A DNA stretch of 64,000 bases from [Mycobacterium] nativiensis (GCF_020172685.1 NZ_CP083986.1:2526487-2590486), one strand, 5' to 3'; counted from the stretch's first letter, positions 16,076-25,493 are shown. A program made the numbers and translations. Notes: generated by a model from the sequence alone, not told the origin.

Positions 16076-17331
16076 CCAGAACCTGCGCCCGACGCCTGCC
16101 AGGCACGGCGCAACCCGTAAACCGCCGCGCCGACAGCGATCACCGCGGCCCCCGAGACCACAGATGCCGGCGGCAGCGCGAACGCCAGAACAGCGCAACC
16201 CACAAGCCCGAGAACCGGGATCGGGGGAGCCGGGCGACCTTCGTCGGAGCGCAGCGTCAACGCGGAACCGTTCGCGATCGCGTAATAGATCAGCACGCCG
16301 AACGACGAGAAGCCGATGGCACTGCGCAGATCTGCGGTAGCCGCCAGCACCGCCACCACCAGGCCGATCAGCAGCTCGGCGCGGTGGGGCACATGAAATC
16401 TCGGGTGCACGGCCGCCAACGCGCGCGGCAGGTGACGGTCGCGTGCCATGGCCAACATGGTGCGTGACACCCCCAACAGCAGCCCCAACAGCGCACCGAT
16501 CGCCGCGACCGCCGCACCGACCCGCACCACGGGCACCAACCACTCCGCCCCCGCCGCCCGCACCGCCTCCGACAGCGGCGCCACTGCGTCGGCCAGCCGA
16601 TCCGGCCCCAATACCGCCAGCACCGCGACCGCCACGGCGGCGTAGACGGCCAATGCGATACCCAACGCGAGCGGGATCGCGCGGGGGATGACACGAGCGG
16701 GGTCGCGAACCTCCTCGCCGAGAGTGGCGATACGCGCATATCCGGCGAACGCGAAGAACAGCAGCCCCGCCGACTGCAACACACCACCGGCCCGGGCATC
16801 GGTTACGTCGATGTGGCTCAACGTCGACCCGTCTGCGCCCAACAACGTGACGACCACCGCCGCCAGCACCACCAGCACGACGGCGACGATCGCGCGTGAG
16901 AGCCGCGCAGACTTCTGCACGCCGGTGTAGTTCACCGCTGTCAGTGCCAGCACCGCCGCCACCGCGATCGCGTGGGCGTGCGCCGGCCACGCATAGGCTC
17001 CGACCGTCAGCGCCATCGCCGCACACGAGGCGGTCTTGCCCACCACGAAGGCCCACCCCGCCAGGTAGCCCCAGAAATCACCGAGGCGCTTGCGGCCATA
17101 AACGTAGGTACCGCCGGACGCTGGGTACAGGGCGGCCAACCGCGCCGACGACGTCGCGTTGCAGAAGGCGACCACGGCGGCCACCGCCAACCCGATCAAC
17201 AGGCCGGACCCGGCCGCACGTGCGGCCGGGCCGAGCGCGACGAAGATCCCGGCACCGATCATCGCGCCGAGCCCGATCACCACCGCGTCGCCGGTGCCGA
17301 GTCGGCGGGCCAACGTGTGGTCGCTGCTCAC
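16072..17331 (-). CDS. APC superfamily amino acid permease
   Basis: 419 residues, about 12 membrane segments. The N-terminal VVIGLGAMIGAGIFVALGPA carries the G-A-G-I-F substrate motif of APC transporters, followed by ALYPASGGTYVYGRKRLG, the conserved loop after TM2. FAFAGYARIATLGEEVRDP in the middle is also canonical. Imports amino acids or related cations. Its start overlaps the 3' end of the small PadR gene by four bases (ATGA), so they are co-expressed. Confidence 0.9.
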   Translation of the reverse strand: MSSDHTLARRLGTGDAVVIGLGAMIGAGIFVALGPAARAAGSGLLIGLAVAAVVAFCNATSSARLAALYPASGGTYVYGRKRLGDFWGYLAGWAFVVGKTASCAAMALTVGAYAWPAHAHAIAVAAVLALTAVNYTGVQKSARLSRAIVAVVLVVLAAVVVTLLGADGSTLSHIDVTDARAGGVLQSAGLLFFAFAGYARIATLGEEVRDPARVIPRAIPLALGIALAVYAAVAVAVLAVLGPDRLADAVAPLSEAVRAAGAEWLVPVVRVGAAVAAIGALLGLLLGVSRTMLAMARDRHLPRALAAVHPRFHVPHRAELLIGLVVAVLAATADLRSAIGFSSFGVLIYYAIANGSALTLRSDEGRPAPPIPVLGLVGCAVLAFALPPASVVSGAAVIAVGAAVYGLRRAWQASGAGSG

Positions 17332-17594
17332 TCCGGCCTCGCCTGGTGACCGAGAATCTCGGCGGCCAATTCCGCGAGCGCGGCACGCTCTTCGCGAAGG
17401 ACCGCTCGCCCCTTGGCGGTGATCTCATAGACCCGGCGGGTACGTCCGTTCGCCACCTCCGGGCGCGAAGTCAACAGACCGTCACCCTGCATGCGGTGCA
17501 GCATCGGATACAGCGTGCCGGGGGAGATCTTGTAGCCGTGGCTGGTCGTCTTCGTCTCTAACACCGGAGACAAGCTCAAAGTCGATACCGCCAT
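17328..17594 (-). CDS. PadR family regulator lacking its N-terminal helices (possible remnant)
   Basis: 88 residues. The second half of a PadR winged helix is intact: HGYKISPGTLYPMLHRMQGDGLLTSR then RRVYEITAKGRAVL, the recognition helix and wing. Normal PadR proteins have about 25-30 residues before the H-G-Y segment that form helices 1 and 2; here there are only 18, and they do not match. Upstream is the 3' end of the nitronate monooxygenase gene. It is coupled to the permease gene downstream. Either a functional short form or a 5'-truncated gene. Confidence 0.65.
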   Translation of the reverse strand: MAVSTLSLSPVLETKTTSHGYKISPGTLYPMLHRMQGDGLLTSRPEVANGRTRRVYEITAKGRAVLREERAALAELAAEILGHQARPE

Positions 17595-17619
17595 TCATAG
17601 GTAGGGCACCGACGAGGGC

Positions 17620-18558
17620 TCATATGCTTCCGGTGCGCGATCGAGCCTCGTCCAGCACCGCTTCGATTTCGCCCCACGTCCGGCGAATGATCTCTGACAC
17701 CGGCAGCAGATCGACGATCCGCGACGACACTTGGCCGGTGTTGGCGACGCTGGCGTCCATGTCGCCGTCGAAGTAGAGCTCAGTGACCTTGCCCAGCAGC
17801 TGGGCATCCGGGTCGTGGGCGGCGACACGCGCCGCCAGCCCCGTCCGCAATACCCGCATGGTCGGATTGCCGGGAATGTCGAGAAGTACTGTGCCGGAAT
17901 CGTTTGCCGTCACGATCGCATCCTTGAAGTTCGCATGCACCGCCGACTCCTGGCTGGCCAGCATACGGGTGCCCATCTGCACGCCTTCGGCGCCCAACAC
18001 CAGTGCCGCCGCCGCCGACCGGGCGTCGCACATGCCGCCCGCCGCGATGATCGGCAGGTGCACGTTTTCGGCAACCAGGGGGAGTAGCACCATCGTCGAG
18101 GCGCCGAGCAGGGATTTGAACCCGCCGCCTTCGACGCCCTCGACCACCAGCGCGTCGACGCCGGCGTCGGCCGCCTTGTGCGCGCCCTTGAGCGACCCGA
18201 CAACATGCACCACCGTCATACCGGCGTCGTGCAGCCGCGCGGTGAACAGTGCCGGATCACCGGCCGAGGTGAAGACGTGGCGTACGCCGGCCTCCGCCAA
18301 GATCTCGACGATCGACGGGTCCTTCTTCCAGCCCTGGATCATCAGGTTCGCCGCCACCGGCTTCTCGGTGAGCTTACGCACCCGCTCCAGGTCGGCACGC
18401 CCCTCGGGAGTGAGGGTTTCGATCATTCCGAGCCCGCCCGCCTCGGAGACCGCGGCGGCGAGTTCGGCGCGCGCGATGTAGGTCATCGGGGCCTGGACGA
18501 CGGGGTACTGGACCCCGAGCAGGGATTGGATGCGGTTGGCCACGGCCCATTCAAACAT
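17620..18558 (-). CDS. Nitronate monooxygenase family FMN protein
   Basis: 312 residues. The TIM-barrel start QSLLGVQYPVVQAPMTYIAR and AVSEAGGLGMIETLT are the family's N-terminal motifs. The FMN phosphate site is IIAAGGMCDARSAAAALVLGAEGVQMGTRM. GVDALVVEGVEGGGF follows the usual pattern, though the catalytic His of class I enzymes (G..A.GH) is replaced by Glu-Gly-Gly. It may therefore act as an FMN-dependent oxidoreductase rather than on nitronates. Lies 14 bp downstream of the fatty acid hydroxylase gene, same strand. Confidence 0.85.
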   Translation of the reverse strand: MFEWAVANRIQSLLGVQYPVVQAPMTYIARAELAAAVSEAGGLGMIETLTPEGRADLERVRKLTEKPVAANLMIQGWKKDPSIVEILAEAGVRHVFTSAGDPALFTARLHDAGMTVVHVVGSLKGAHKAADAGVDALVVEGVEGGGFKSLLGASTMVLLPLVAENVHLPIIAAGGMCDARSAAAALVLGAEGVQMGTRMLASQESAVHANFKDAIVTANDSGTVLLDIPGNPTMRVLRTGLAARVAAHDPDAQLLGKVTELYFDGDMDASVANTGQVSSRIVDLLPVSEIIRRTWGEIEAVLDEARSRTGSI

Positions 18559-18572
18559 TCCGGGCGCGCGGG

Positions 18573-19229
18573 TCAGTACGTCAGACCGTGCAGATTCTTG
18601 GCTGTCTTGGACGTAGGCACCGCCGACTGGTCCGGGTATGTGCTGAGCAGCCGGTCGGCGGTTCCGGTGGTGGTGATGGTGAACCAGTAGCGTTCGTTCT
18701 TGAAGTGGTGTCGCCGGTGATTACGCCAAATCGCCTTATAAGCACTGGTTTTCGGTTTGTAGTCGGTGTGGATAAGGTAATGCGTCCACTCGTAGACCAG
18801 CCCGATTCCGGTCAAGAAGACCACGGCGGTCAGCCCGAGACCGAGTCGACCGGACGCCAGCAACGGCACAGCGACGGCAGCCGGAATCAACCACACCAAC
18901 GTCTGGCTCGGTATGAAGATCAGCTCGATCTTCCGCGGGTCACGGTGATGCGCCCGATGTTTGCGCGCCAACAGGGGATCCAAGGTGAGCCGGCCGACTG
19001 AGCGCGGCCGCCAATGCAGGATGCCGACATGGATGCCCCACTCGCTGAGCGGAAACGTGAGGATCAGGATCGCCGGCACCACGAAGTCGGTGAGCTGCCA
19101 GTCGCCAAGGATGATCCGGGCGGTCAACGCCCCGATGAACGGCAGCGCGAGTGCCCAGGGGGACGGGTGGCGCCAAAACTCCCGGCCCGCATCGGACAAC
19201 GTGAAGCTGCTGCGTGCCGTGGTTGTCAT
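18573..19229 (-). CDS. Sterol desaturase/fatty acid hydroxylase family membrane protein
   Basis: 218 residues with four hydrophobic segments. The diiron histidine boxes are visible: HRAHHRDP (around residue 91), HYLIHTDY (around 151) and HRRHHFKNE (around 172), the H-x3-H / H-x2-HH pattern of the FA_hydroxylase superfamily. It would insert a hydroxyl or double bond into a membrane lipid. The gene starts overlapping the end of the FadR-type regulator gene (ATGA) and is followed closely by the nitronate monooxygenase gene: a three-gene unit. Confidence 0.88.
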   Translation of the reverse strand: MTTTARSSFTLSDAGREFWRHPSPWALALPFIGALTARIILGDWQLTDFVVPAILILTFPLSEWGIHVGILHWRPRSVGRLTLDPLLARKHRAHHRDPRKIELIFIPSQTLVWLIPAAVAVPLLASGRLGLGLTAVVFLTGIGLVYEWTHYLIHTDYKPKTSAYKAIWRNHRRHHFKNERYWFTITTTGTADRLLSTYPDQSAVPTSKTAKNLHGLTY

Positions 19230-19948
19230 CGCTGTTCATCCAAGCCGGACAGGGCGGTGAGCAGGTCGCGGGTGGCCGGCTCGAGTAGCTTGACCGCGGC
19301 GCGCCGGGCGGCTGCTGGATCGCCCGCGGTGATCGCCTGAGCCACCCGCCGATACTGCTTTGGGCGGCTGACCTCGGCCGACATCACGGTGGCGAGGGCC
19401 GCGAGTGCCGGTTCGTAGGTGGCGCGCAGCGTGTTGAACATCAGCCGGAAGACGATGGAGTCGGCGGCGTCGACGACGTGGTCCCAGAATGTCAGCGCCG
19501 CACACTGGCGCTGCACCGGATCCTCTTCGGCGGCCAGCGCGTCCACGGCGGCATCGAGTACCGCGGCAGCCTGCGGGCCGCTGCGTTCGGCGGCCAGTTC
19601 GGCAACCTTGGGGCCGTTGTGCAGCCGGGCCTCCAAAATGCTGCGCACGACCATCAGGTCTGGCTGGTCACCGCGGAGCAACAGGCGGGGCAGCAGGTCC
19701 AGTCCGGCGTGACGGCGATAGTCCCGCACGGTGGTGGCGTCCCCATGGCGAACTTCGACGAGGCCGGCCGCGTTGAGTCGCGTGAGCGCCTCACGAACCG
19801 CGGGCCTGGATACGCCCAGCACTTCCGCGAGTCTGCGCTCATTGGGCAGCGCCTCGCCGGGTGCCATTTCACCGCTGAGCACATCGGACATGATCTGCTC
19901 GAAGACGTGTTCGGGGATCGATTGTCGACTCACCTGCCGCAGGGCCAT
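19226..19948 (-). CDS. GntR/FadR family transcriptional regulator
   Basis: 240 residues from the ATG at 19948 ([16 protein letters not shown]); upstream in-frame codons are not conserved. The winged helix is [40 protein letters not shown], the classic GntR motif. The FCD-type helical domain follows ([42 protein letters not shown]). Controls the coupled hydroxylase gene and probably itself through the palindrome at 19986. Confidence 0.92.
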   Translation of the reverse strand: MALRQVSRQSIPEHVFEQIMSDVLSGEMAPGEALPNERRLAEVLGVSRPAVREALTRLNAAGLVEVRHGDATTVRDYRRHAGLDLLPRLLLRGDQPDLMVVRSILEARLHNGPKVAELAAERSGPQAAAVLDAAVDALAAEEDPVQRQCAALTFWDHVVDAADSIVFRLMFNTLRATYEPALAALATVMSAEVSRPKQYRRVAQAITAGDPAAARRAAVKLLEPATRDLLTALSGLDEQR

Positions 19949-19985
19949 GGGTTTCAACTTGCCGGATAGATGGCCAGAGGTCAAG

Positions 19986-19996
19986 TGGTCAGACCA
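19986..19996. promoter_or_regulatory. FadR-type operator (TGGTCAGACCA)
   Basis: Perfect 11-bp palindrome 38 bp upstream of the GntR/FadR start codon, of the TGGnnnnnCCA form used by FadR-subfamily regulators. Autoregulation is inferred from position. Confidence 0.6.
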
Positions 19997-20061
19997 GTGA
20001 AGGTATCGAGGACATTCCTCAAGCGGCGGTGAATGTGGCCGGCTCGGAGCGGTACCGCCTG

Positions 20062-20862
20062 TTAGGACGCCTCGGCCTGTGCGCTGGGTGCGCTGCCCTC
20101 CAGCAGTACGCGTGCGACAAGCTCGGGATCGTCGGCCATCGGCACGTGACCGCACCCGGGCAGTCGGATGTGACGGGCCTGGGGGAGTCGCTGCTCGGCG
20201 ATACGCGCTTGATACGGCAGCAGAATCCGATCACGTGCGGCCCACGCGACGGTCACCGGAATGCTGGCCGCGATCTCACGGTCGAACACTTCGGCCGCCG
20301 GGAAGATCTTCTTCATGGCGGGGATGGCCCGCCGCATACCGTTGAGATCGCCGACAAACTCGTCGGCCGGAATCCTCTCGGGGTGGGCGGACACCACCCC
20401 GCCCATCATCCGACGCGCCCGCGGCGAACGCGCGAGCGTCGGCACCACGGGGGCCAGCAGACGGGCGCTGGTGGTCAGCAACCGGAAGAGCAGGCGAATG
20501 TAGGCGAAGTCGATGGAGTTGTGCCAGTACGCCGCGGGGGACAGCACCGTCGCACTCGCGACCAGGTCGTCGGCGGCGGCCTCCATGGCCACCCGACCAC
20601 CCAGAGAGTTTCCGGCGATGTGCGGGCGCTCAAGGCCCAGCTGGTCCAGGAATTCGATGAGCTCGATGCGCAGGGTTCCCTGTACGTCGCCGTCGCGGAC
20701 CACCAGGTCATGCGATTCGCCGTGGCCGGGCAGATCGAAGAGCACCACGGTGCGGTGATCGGTCAGGTGCTCCAGCACCGGATACCAGGCCTGCCTGCGG
20801 TGCGTGATCCCGTGGACGAGCACCAAGGGCTCACCGGTGCCGTGGATCTCGTGCTTGAGCAT
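20062..20862 (-). CDS. Alpha/beta hydrolase
   Basis: 266 residues from the ATG at 20862 ([20 protein letters not shown]). Oxyanion region [24 protein letters not shown], nucleophile elbow [14 protein letters not shown] (Ser in G-N-S-L-G), acid region [15 protein letters not shown] and catalytic His [14 protein letters not shown] complete triad. Substrate not determinable from sequence. Stands alone between the FadR gene and the reductase gene. Confidence 0.88.
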   Translation of the reverse strand: MLKHEIHGTGEPLVLVHGITHRRQAWYPVLEHLTDHRTVVLFDLPGHGESHDLVVRDGDVQGTLRIELIEFLDQLGLERPHIAGNSLGGRVAMEAAADDLVASATVLSPAAYWHNSIDFAYIRLLFRLLTTSARLLAPVVPTLARSPRARRMMGGVVSAHPERIPADEFVGDLNGMRRAIPAMKKIFPAAEVFDREIAASIPVTVAWAARDRILLPYQARIAEQRLPQARHIRLPGCGHVPMADDPELVARVLLEGSAPSAQAEAS

Positions 20863-21010
20863 GGTGACGCTCCCTTGTCGCGGGCGGTGATCTCGACCTG
20901 GGGCAACCGTAGCCGTGCGGGTATTGCGTGGGGGATCGCGGGGTGGTGCGGGGCACCTCGGGGTACGGCAGGCTGCCCGCGATGCGAGGAGGCGAGATCG
21001 CCCGCTGCGC

Positions 21011-21577
21011 TCAGTCGTGTTTCGCCTCGTAGCGCAGCAGCACCGTGCCACCCGGGAAGGTGCGGTTCTCCAACAGTCGCAGTGAGATCCAGGACGGCAG
21101 GGTCGGGAAGAACGGGGTGCCGCCGCCCACGACGGTGGGTGAGACCACGATCCGGTACTCGTCCACCAGTCCGGCCCGCACGATCGGTGCGGCCAGCGTC
21201 GCGCCGGCCACCTCCAGCGTGCCGTCGGTTTCGGCTTTCAGCTTCCTCACCACCTCGACCGGGTCGCCGCGTTCGAGCCGGGAATTCCAGCCGACGGACT
21301 CCAGGGTGCGCGAGAACACGACCTTGGGCATGTCGCGCCAGATGCGGGCGAAGTCCACGATCATCGGGGTGGCGTCCGGAGCCTCGTCGGCGGTCGGCCA
21401 GTACGCGGACATGAGTTCGTAGAGTCGCCGGCCGTAGAACGACAGGGCGGTTTCCCGCTCGAAGTCATTCCAGTACCGGTGCAGTTCTTCGCTCGGATCG
21501 CTCCAGTCGATGTTGCCTTGCGCATCGGCGATGTACCCGTCTACCGACACGTTGAAGCCATAGATGAGTCTGCCCAT
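21011..21577 (-). CDS. RibD C-terminal/dihydrofolate reductase family protein
   Basis: 188 residues, the length of stand-alone RibD_C proteins. Begins RLIYGFNVSVDGYIADAQGN, the DHFR-fold first strand with the conserved S-x-D-G-x-I-A. FYGRRLYELMSAYW, KVVFSRTLESVGWNS and LVDEYRIVVSPTVVGGGTPFF are family motifs for NADPH binding. Probably an NADPH reductase of unknown substrate rather than a folate enzyme. Starts 18 bp from the end of the GMC gene. Confidence 0.88.
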   Translation of the reverse strand: MGRLIYGFNVSVDGYIADAQGNIDWSDPSEELHRYWNDFERETALSFYGRRLYELMSAYWPTADEAPDATPMIVDFARIWRDMPKVVFSRTLESVGWNSRLERGDPVEVVRKLKAETDGTLEVAGATLAAPIVRAGLVDEYRIVVSPTVVGGGTPFFPTLPSWISLRLLENRTFPGGTVLLRYEAKHD

Positions 21578-21594
21578 GGCGATCAGTCTGCGCC

Positions 21595-23280
21595 TTATCC
21601 CAGGATCGCCCGCGCGGCACGCTCTGCGATAAGCATGACCGGCGCATTGGTGTTGCCGGAAGTGATGGTGGGCATCGCCGAAGCGTCGGCTACGCGAAGA
21701 CCGGCGACGCGGTACACGCGGCAGTCAGTGTCGAGCACCGTGCCGGCCAACCGCGGCCGACCGCCGGCGTCGAAGGCTCCCATCGCGCAGGTGCCCACCG
21801 GGTGGAAGATCGTTGTACCGAGCTCACGGGCCGCCATCTGCAGGTCGTCGTCGCTCACCAGTTGCGGGCCGGGAAGCAACTCTTCTGGCCGGTAGCGGGC
21901 CAGCGACGGTGCCGCCATGATCTGCCGGGTCATCCGCAGACCGCGCACGGCGATGTGACGATCGCTATCGGTGGACAGGTAATTGCAGAAGATCTTTGGG
22001 TAGGTCAGCGGATCTGCGTCGGCTATGCGGACATGGCCACGCGAGCTGGGTCGCAGATTGCAGACCGACGGTGTGATCGCTCCGAAAGAGTGCAGCGGTT
22101 CGCCGAACTTGGGCAACGACAGGGGCTGCACATGCCACTCCAAGTCCGGACTGGCCAGCGCGGGATCGCTTTTGGCGAAGGCCCCCAGTGTGGAGGGCGG
22201 CATGGTCATGGGTCCCGATCGCAGCAGCAGGTACTGAATTCCCATGCCCGCACGGGTGATCCAATTCCGGTACAGCGTGTTGACGGTCGGGGCCCCTCGG
22301 ACGCGGTAGACCGTTCGAAGCTGCAGGTGGTCCTGGAGGTTTTCACCCACTCCTGGCAGGTCGACCGCCACCGGCACCTGATGTTCGGTAAGCAGCTCGG
22401 CTGGGCCCAGACCCGAAACCTGCATGAGATGCGGCGAGCCAATCGATCCAGCGCTCAGGATCACCTCGCGGCGGGCACGGACGTCGACGATTTTGCCGTC
22501 TTTGAGCAGTCGCAGACCGGTGACGCGGTGCTGAGCCGTGGTCCAGGCGCCACGACGCTGATCCTGGTGGACCTGGTCATCCATCAGCAGCCGCAAGGCC
22601 TGTGTCTGAGTGTAGACGGTGAGATTGGGCCGGCGGGCGACAGGGTGCAGGAAGGCATCGGCCATGGACCAGCGACGGCCGCGCCGTTGGTTGACGTGAA
22701 AGTACGCGCTGCCGGCGTTGTCGCCCCGGTTGAACTCGTCGATCGGGGCGATGCCCGCCTGGGCAGCGGCGGCCTGCCAGGCGTCCAAGATCTTCCAGCG
22801 CACCCGCGGCCGCTCGACGCGGATCTCGCCACCAGTGCCGTGCCAGTCATCGGCTCCGCCGAAGTAGTCTTCCAGCTGCTTGTAGATCGCCAGTGTCTCG
22901 CCGGGACCGTCTGGGCCACCCCACAGCCATCGGTCGTCACCGGTGGCCTGCGCCCACAGGTCGTAATCGCTTGACTGTCCACGCATGTGGATCATGGCGT
23001 TGATCGACGAGCAGCCGCCGATCACGCGGCCCCGCGCGTAGTGAATGCTGCGGCCGGCCAGACCTGGATCGGCCTCGGTCGTGAAGCACCAGTCGGTGCT
23101 GGGGTTGGCGATTGTGTACAGATAACCCACCGGCACCTTGATCCAGAACCGGTTGTCCTTGCCGCCGGCCTCGATCAAGAGCACACGGTGGTCAGGGTTG
23201 GCGCTGAGCCGATTGGCGAGCAGGCAGCCCGCACTGCCCGCTCCCACGATGATGAAGTCGAAATCGGCGACGGAGCTCAT
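21595..23280 (-). CDS. GMC oxidoreductase (choline dehydrogenase-like)
   Basis: 561 residues from the ATG at 23280 (MSSVADFDFIIVGAGSAGCL). The FAD motif IIVGAGSAGCLLANRLSA and GMC signature 1 ARGRVIGGCSSINAMIHMRG are clear. Signature 2 is ILSAGSIGSPHLMQVSGLGP, and the C-terminal catalytic His/Asn region is IFHPVGTCAMGAFD plus SGNTNAPVMLIAERAA. Oxidises an alcohol with FAD. Directly downstream of a KstR-unlike promoter region of 60 bp next to ars operon 1. Confidence 0.92.
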   Translation of the reverse strand: MSSVADFDFIIVGAGSAGCLLANRLSANPDHRVLLIEAGGKDNRFWIKVPVGYLYTIANPSTDWCFTTEADPGLAGRSIHYARGRVIGGCSSINAMIHMRGQSSDYDLWAQATGDDRWLWGGPDGPGETLAIYKQLEDYFGGADDWHGTGGEIRVERPRVRWKILDAWQAAAAQAGIAPIDEFNRGDNAGSAYFHVNQRRGRRWSMADAFLHPVARRPNLTVYTQTQALRLLMDDQVHQDQRRGAWTTAQHRVTGLRLLKDGKIVDVRARREVILSAGSIGSPHLMQVSGLGPAELLTEHQVPVAVDLPGVGENLQDHLQLRTVYRVRGAPTVNTLYRNWITRAGMGIQYLLLRSGPMTMPPSTLGAFAKSDPALASPDLEWHVQPLSLPKFGEPLHSFGAITPSVCNLRPSSRGHVRIADADPLTYPKIFCNYLSTDSDRHIAVRGLRMTRQIMAAPSLARYRPEELLPGPQLVSDDDLQMAARELGTTIFHPVGTCAMGAFDAGGRPRLAGTVLDTDCRVYRVAGLRVADASAMPTITSGNTNAPVMLIAERAARAILG

Positions 23281-23341
23281 TCCGGCCTCGTTCCTCCCTG
23301 GCATCGGATGCGTGTTCTAGTGTGCGTGAAAGTCGTTGGGG

Positions 23342-24001
23342 CTATTGGGTGATGGGTACATTCAGTTGGTCCAGCAGTTGGTGGACGCGTTGGTCGATCT
23401 GGTCGCGGATCGGACGGACGGCGTCGAGGCCTTGGCCGGCGGGGTCGGGCAGTTCCCAGTTCTCGTAGCGTTTTCCGGGGAAGGTGGGGCAGGCGTCCCC
23501 GCAGCCCATGGTGATGACGACGTCGGCGGCTTGGACGATCTGGCCGGTCCAGGGTTTCGGGTATTCGCCGGTGATGTCGATACCGACCTCGCGCATGGCT
23601 TCGATGGCGGCGGGGTTGATCTGGTTGCCGGGTTCGGAGCCGCCGGACCAGGCGATCGCGTTGTCGGCGGCGTAGTGGGTGAAGTAGCCGAGCGCCATCT
23701 GGGAGCGGCCGGCGTTGTGGGTGCACAGAAACAGCACGGTCGGTTTGCCGTCCCTGATCTTGCCTTCGACCCTCGCGAGGGCGTGCAGGCGTTGGCGGGC
23801 GAACCGCTCAGCCAGCAGGGGCGGGAAGTTGGGAATGGCGGCCCGCCCGGCGAATTGGTCGCCGGGGGAGTACAGGAACCGGTCGATGGTCTCGGCGCCG
23901 AATATGTCGGTGAACTCAGACTCCAGCCGGGTCGCCGCGGTTTTCAGGGCCAGTTGTTGGTCGATGGGCAGATCGTCGTGCGGCTGGTGGGGTTCAGCCA
24001 T
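23342..24001 (-). CDS. arsC: Arsenate reductase with N-terminal helical domain
   Basis: 219 residues from the ATG at 24001. A helical N-terminal extension (1-80, LKTAATRLESEFTDIFGAET) precedes a low-molecular-weight phosphatase-type ArsC domain. The P-loop is [17 protein letters not shown] (C-x5-R-S) and the downstream redox pair is TMGCGDACPTFPGKRYENW. Reduces arsenate to arsenite using mycothiol or thioredoxin. Last gene of arsR-acr3-arsC, overlapping acr3 by 8 bp. Unlike the second ArsC at 37643, its C-terminus (DAVRPIRDQIDQRV) is complete. Confidence 0.92.
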   Translation of the reverse strand: MAEPHQPHDDLPIDQQLALKTAATRLESEFTDIFGAETIDRFLYSPGDQFAGRAAIPNFPPLLAERFARQRLHALARVEGKIRDGKPTVLFLCTHNAGRSQMALGYFTHYAADNAIAWSGGSEPGNQINPAAIEAMREVGIDITGEYPKPWTGQIVQAADVVITMGCGDACPTFPGKRYENWELPDPAGQGLDAVRPIRDQIDQRVHQLLDQLNVPITQ

Positions 24002-25112
24002 GGCCGGGTCCCGTTCGCGTCGTAGAGGCGGTGGGGGGCAGGTGTTGAGAGGTGTGGTGGTGGAATCGTTTGCGCAGCACCAGCGAGACATAGACCAGGG
24101 CGACCAGGACCGGGACTTCGATCAGCGGGCCGACCACCCCAGCGAGTGCTTGGCCTGAGGTGGCCCCGTAGGTGGCGATCGCCACGGCGATGGCCAGTTC
24201 GAAGTTATTGCCCGCGGCGGTGAACGCCAGGGTGGTGGTGCGTTCGTAGCCCAGATCCAAGAGGGTGCCGAGCAGGTAGCCGCCGCCCCACATGATCGTG
24301 AAATACGCCAGTAGGGGCAGGGCGATGCGGGCGACGTCCCACGGCTGATGGGTGATCTGATCGCCTTGCAGGGCAAACAGAATCACGATGGTGAACAGCA
24401 GCCCGTAGAGCGCCCATGGCCCGATCCGCGGCAGGAACCGGGCCTCATACCAGTGCCGGCCCTTGGTTTGCTCCCCGATGCGCCGGGAGAGGTAACCGGC
24501 CAGTAGTGGGATGCCCAGGAAGATCAGCACGGATTTGGCGATCTGCCAGGGCGAGGTCGAAATAGTGGTTTGTTCCAGGCCCAGCCAGCCGGGCAGTACT
24601 GCGAGGTAGAACCAGCCCAACACGGCGAACATGATGACCTGGAAGATCGAGTTGAGTGCGACGAGGACGGCGGCGGCTTCGCGGTCTCCGCAGGCCAGGT
24701 CGTTCCAGATGATGACCATGGCGATGCATCGGGCCAGTCCGACGATGATCAGGCCGGTGCGGTATTCGGGCAGGTCGGGCAGCAGCAGCCAGGCCAGGGC
24801 GAACATCAATGCTGGGCCTACCACCCAGTTCAACAGCAGCGAGGACAGCAGCAGCTTGCGGTCGCCGGTGACGGTGTCGAGGCGGTCGTAGCGGACTTTC
24901 GCCAGCACCGGATACATCATGACCAGCAGGCCCAGGGCGATAGGCAGCGAAATGCTGTCGATCTGAACCTTTTCCAGTGCGGTGTTCAGGCCGGGGATCC
25001 AGCGGCCCAGGAGCAGCCCGGTGACCATCGCGGCACCGATCCAGGCCGGCAGGAACCGATCCAGGGTGGATAGCTGGCCGACCACGGGCGGGGCAGTGGT
25101 GGTGTCGGTCAT
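23994..25112 (-). CDS. acr3: ACR3-family arsenite efflux transporter
   Basis: 372 residues from the ATG at 25112, ten hydrophobic segments. Canonical ACR3 segments: LDRFLPAWIGAAMVTGLLLG, VMMYPVLAKVRYD, LLLNWVVGPALMFALAWLLL, and RTGLIIVGLARCIAMVIIWN with the essential Cys of ACR3 pumps, then TLAFTAAGNNFELAIAVAIA. Exports arsenite driven by proton motive force. Its start overlaps the arsR stop by four bases. Confidence 0.95.
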   Translation of the reverse strand: MTDTTTAPPVVGQLSTLDRFLPAWIGAAMVTGLLLGRWIPGLNTALEKVQIDSISLPIALGLLVMMYPVLAKVRYDRLDTVTGDRKLLLSSLLLNWVVGPALMFALAWLLLPDLPEYRTGLIIVGLARCIAMVIIWNDLACGDREAAAVLVALNSIFQVIMFAVLGWFYLAVLPGWLGLEQTTISTSPWQIAKSVLIFLGIPLLAGYLSRRIGEQTKGRHWYEARFLPRIGPWALYGLLFTIVILFALQGDQITHQPWDVARIALPLLAYFTIMWGGGYLLGTLLDLGYERTTTLAFTAAGNNFELAIAVAIATYGATSGQALAGVVGPLIEVPVLVALVYVSLVLRKRFHHHTSQHLPPTASTTRTGPGHG

Positions 25113-25477
25113 GCCGGCGCTCCCGCCCCCGCCGTGGTGCCGAGCAGGACTGTCAGGCTGGCCAGTGCATCGGGCACCACCGCGTAGTACACCCACGAGG
25201 CCCGGCGTTCGGAGGTCAGCAGGCCGGCGTCGCGCAGGACTTTGAGGTGATGACTGACGGTGGGTTGGGAGACCTCGACCCCGGCCGAGATGTCGCAGAC
25301 GCAGGCCTCGCCGCCGATATGACTGGCGATCGCCGAGAACAGCTGCAGGCGCACCGGATCGGCCAGGGCCTTGAGCTTGACCGCCATATCAGCGGCCTCG
25401 ACCGCGGAGAGCGGCTCGCGCAGCAGCGCCCCGGGTGGACAGCACGCCTCGCCGGCCGGTTCCGATGATTTCGACAC
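25109..25477 (-). CDS. arsR: ArsR family arsenic-responsive repressor
   Basis: 122 residues from the GTG at 25477. Cys-rich N-terminus (GEACCPPGALL). The winged helix is VSQPTVSHHLKVLRDAGLLTSERR, preceded by GGEACVCDISAG, the Cys-Val-Cys arsenite site of actinobacterial ArsR proteins. Heads the arsR-acr3-arsC operon. A perfect 16-bp palindrome abuts the start codon, fitting autorepression. Codon positions before the GTG leave little room for an RBS. Confidence 0.93.
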   Translation of the reverse strand: MSKSSEPAGEACCPPGALLREPLSAVEAADMAVKLKALADPVRLQLFSAIASHIGGEACVCDISAGVEVSQPTVSHHLKVLRDAGLLTSERRASWVYYAVVPDALASLTVLLGTTAGAGAPA

Positions 25478-25493
25478 ACATCAATATTGATGT
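25478..25493. promoter_or_regulatory. ArsR operator (ACATCAATATTGATGT)
   Basis: Perfect 16-bp palindrome directly upstream of the arsR start codon. ATCAA/TTGAT half-sites are typical of ArsR/SmtB operators. Its position would block transcription or initiation of the arsR-acr3-arsC operon. Confidence 0.7.

Noticed and set aside
23281..23341. KstR half-site (TAGAACACG on the minus strand) upstream of the GMC gene
   Set aside because: Only one half of the motif matches; below a credible operator.
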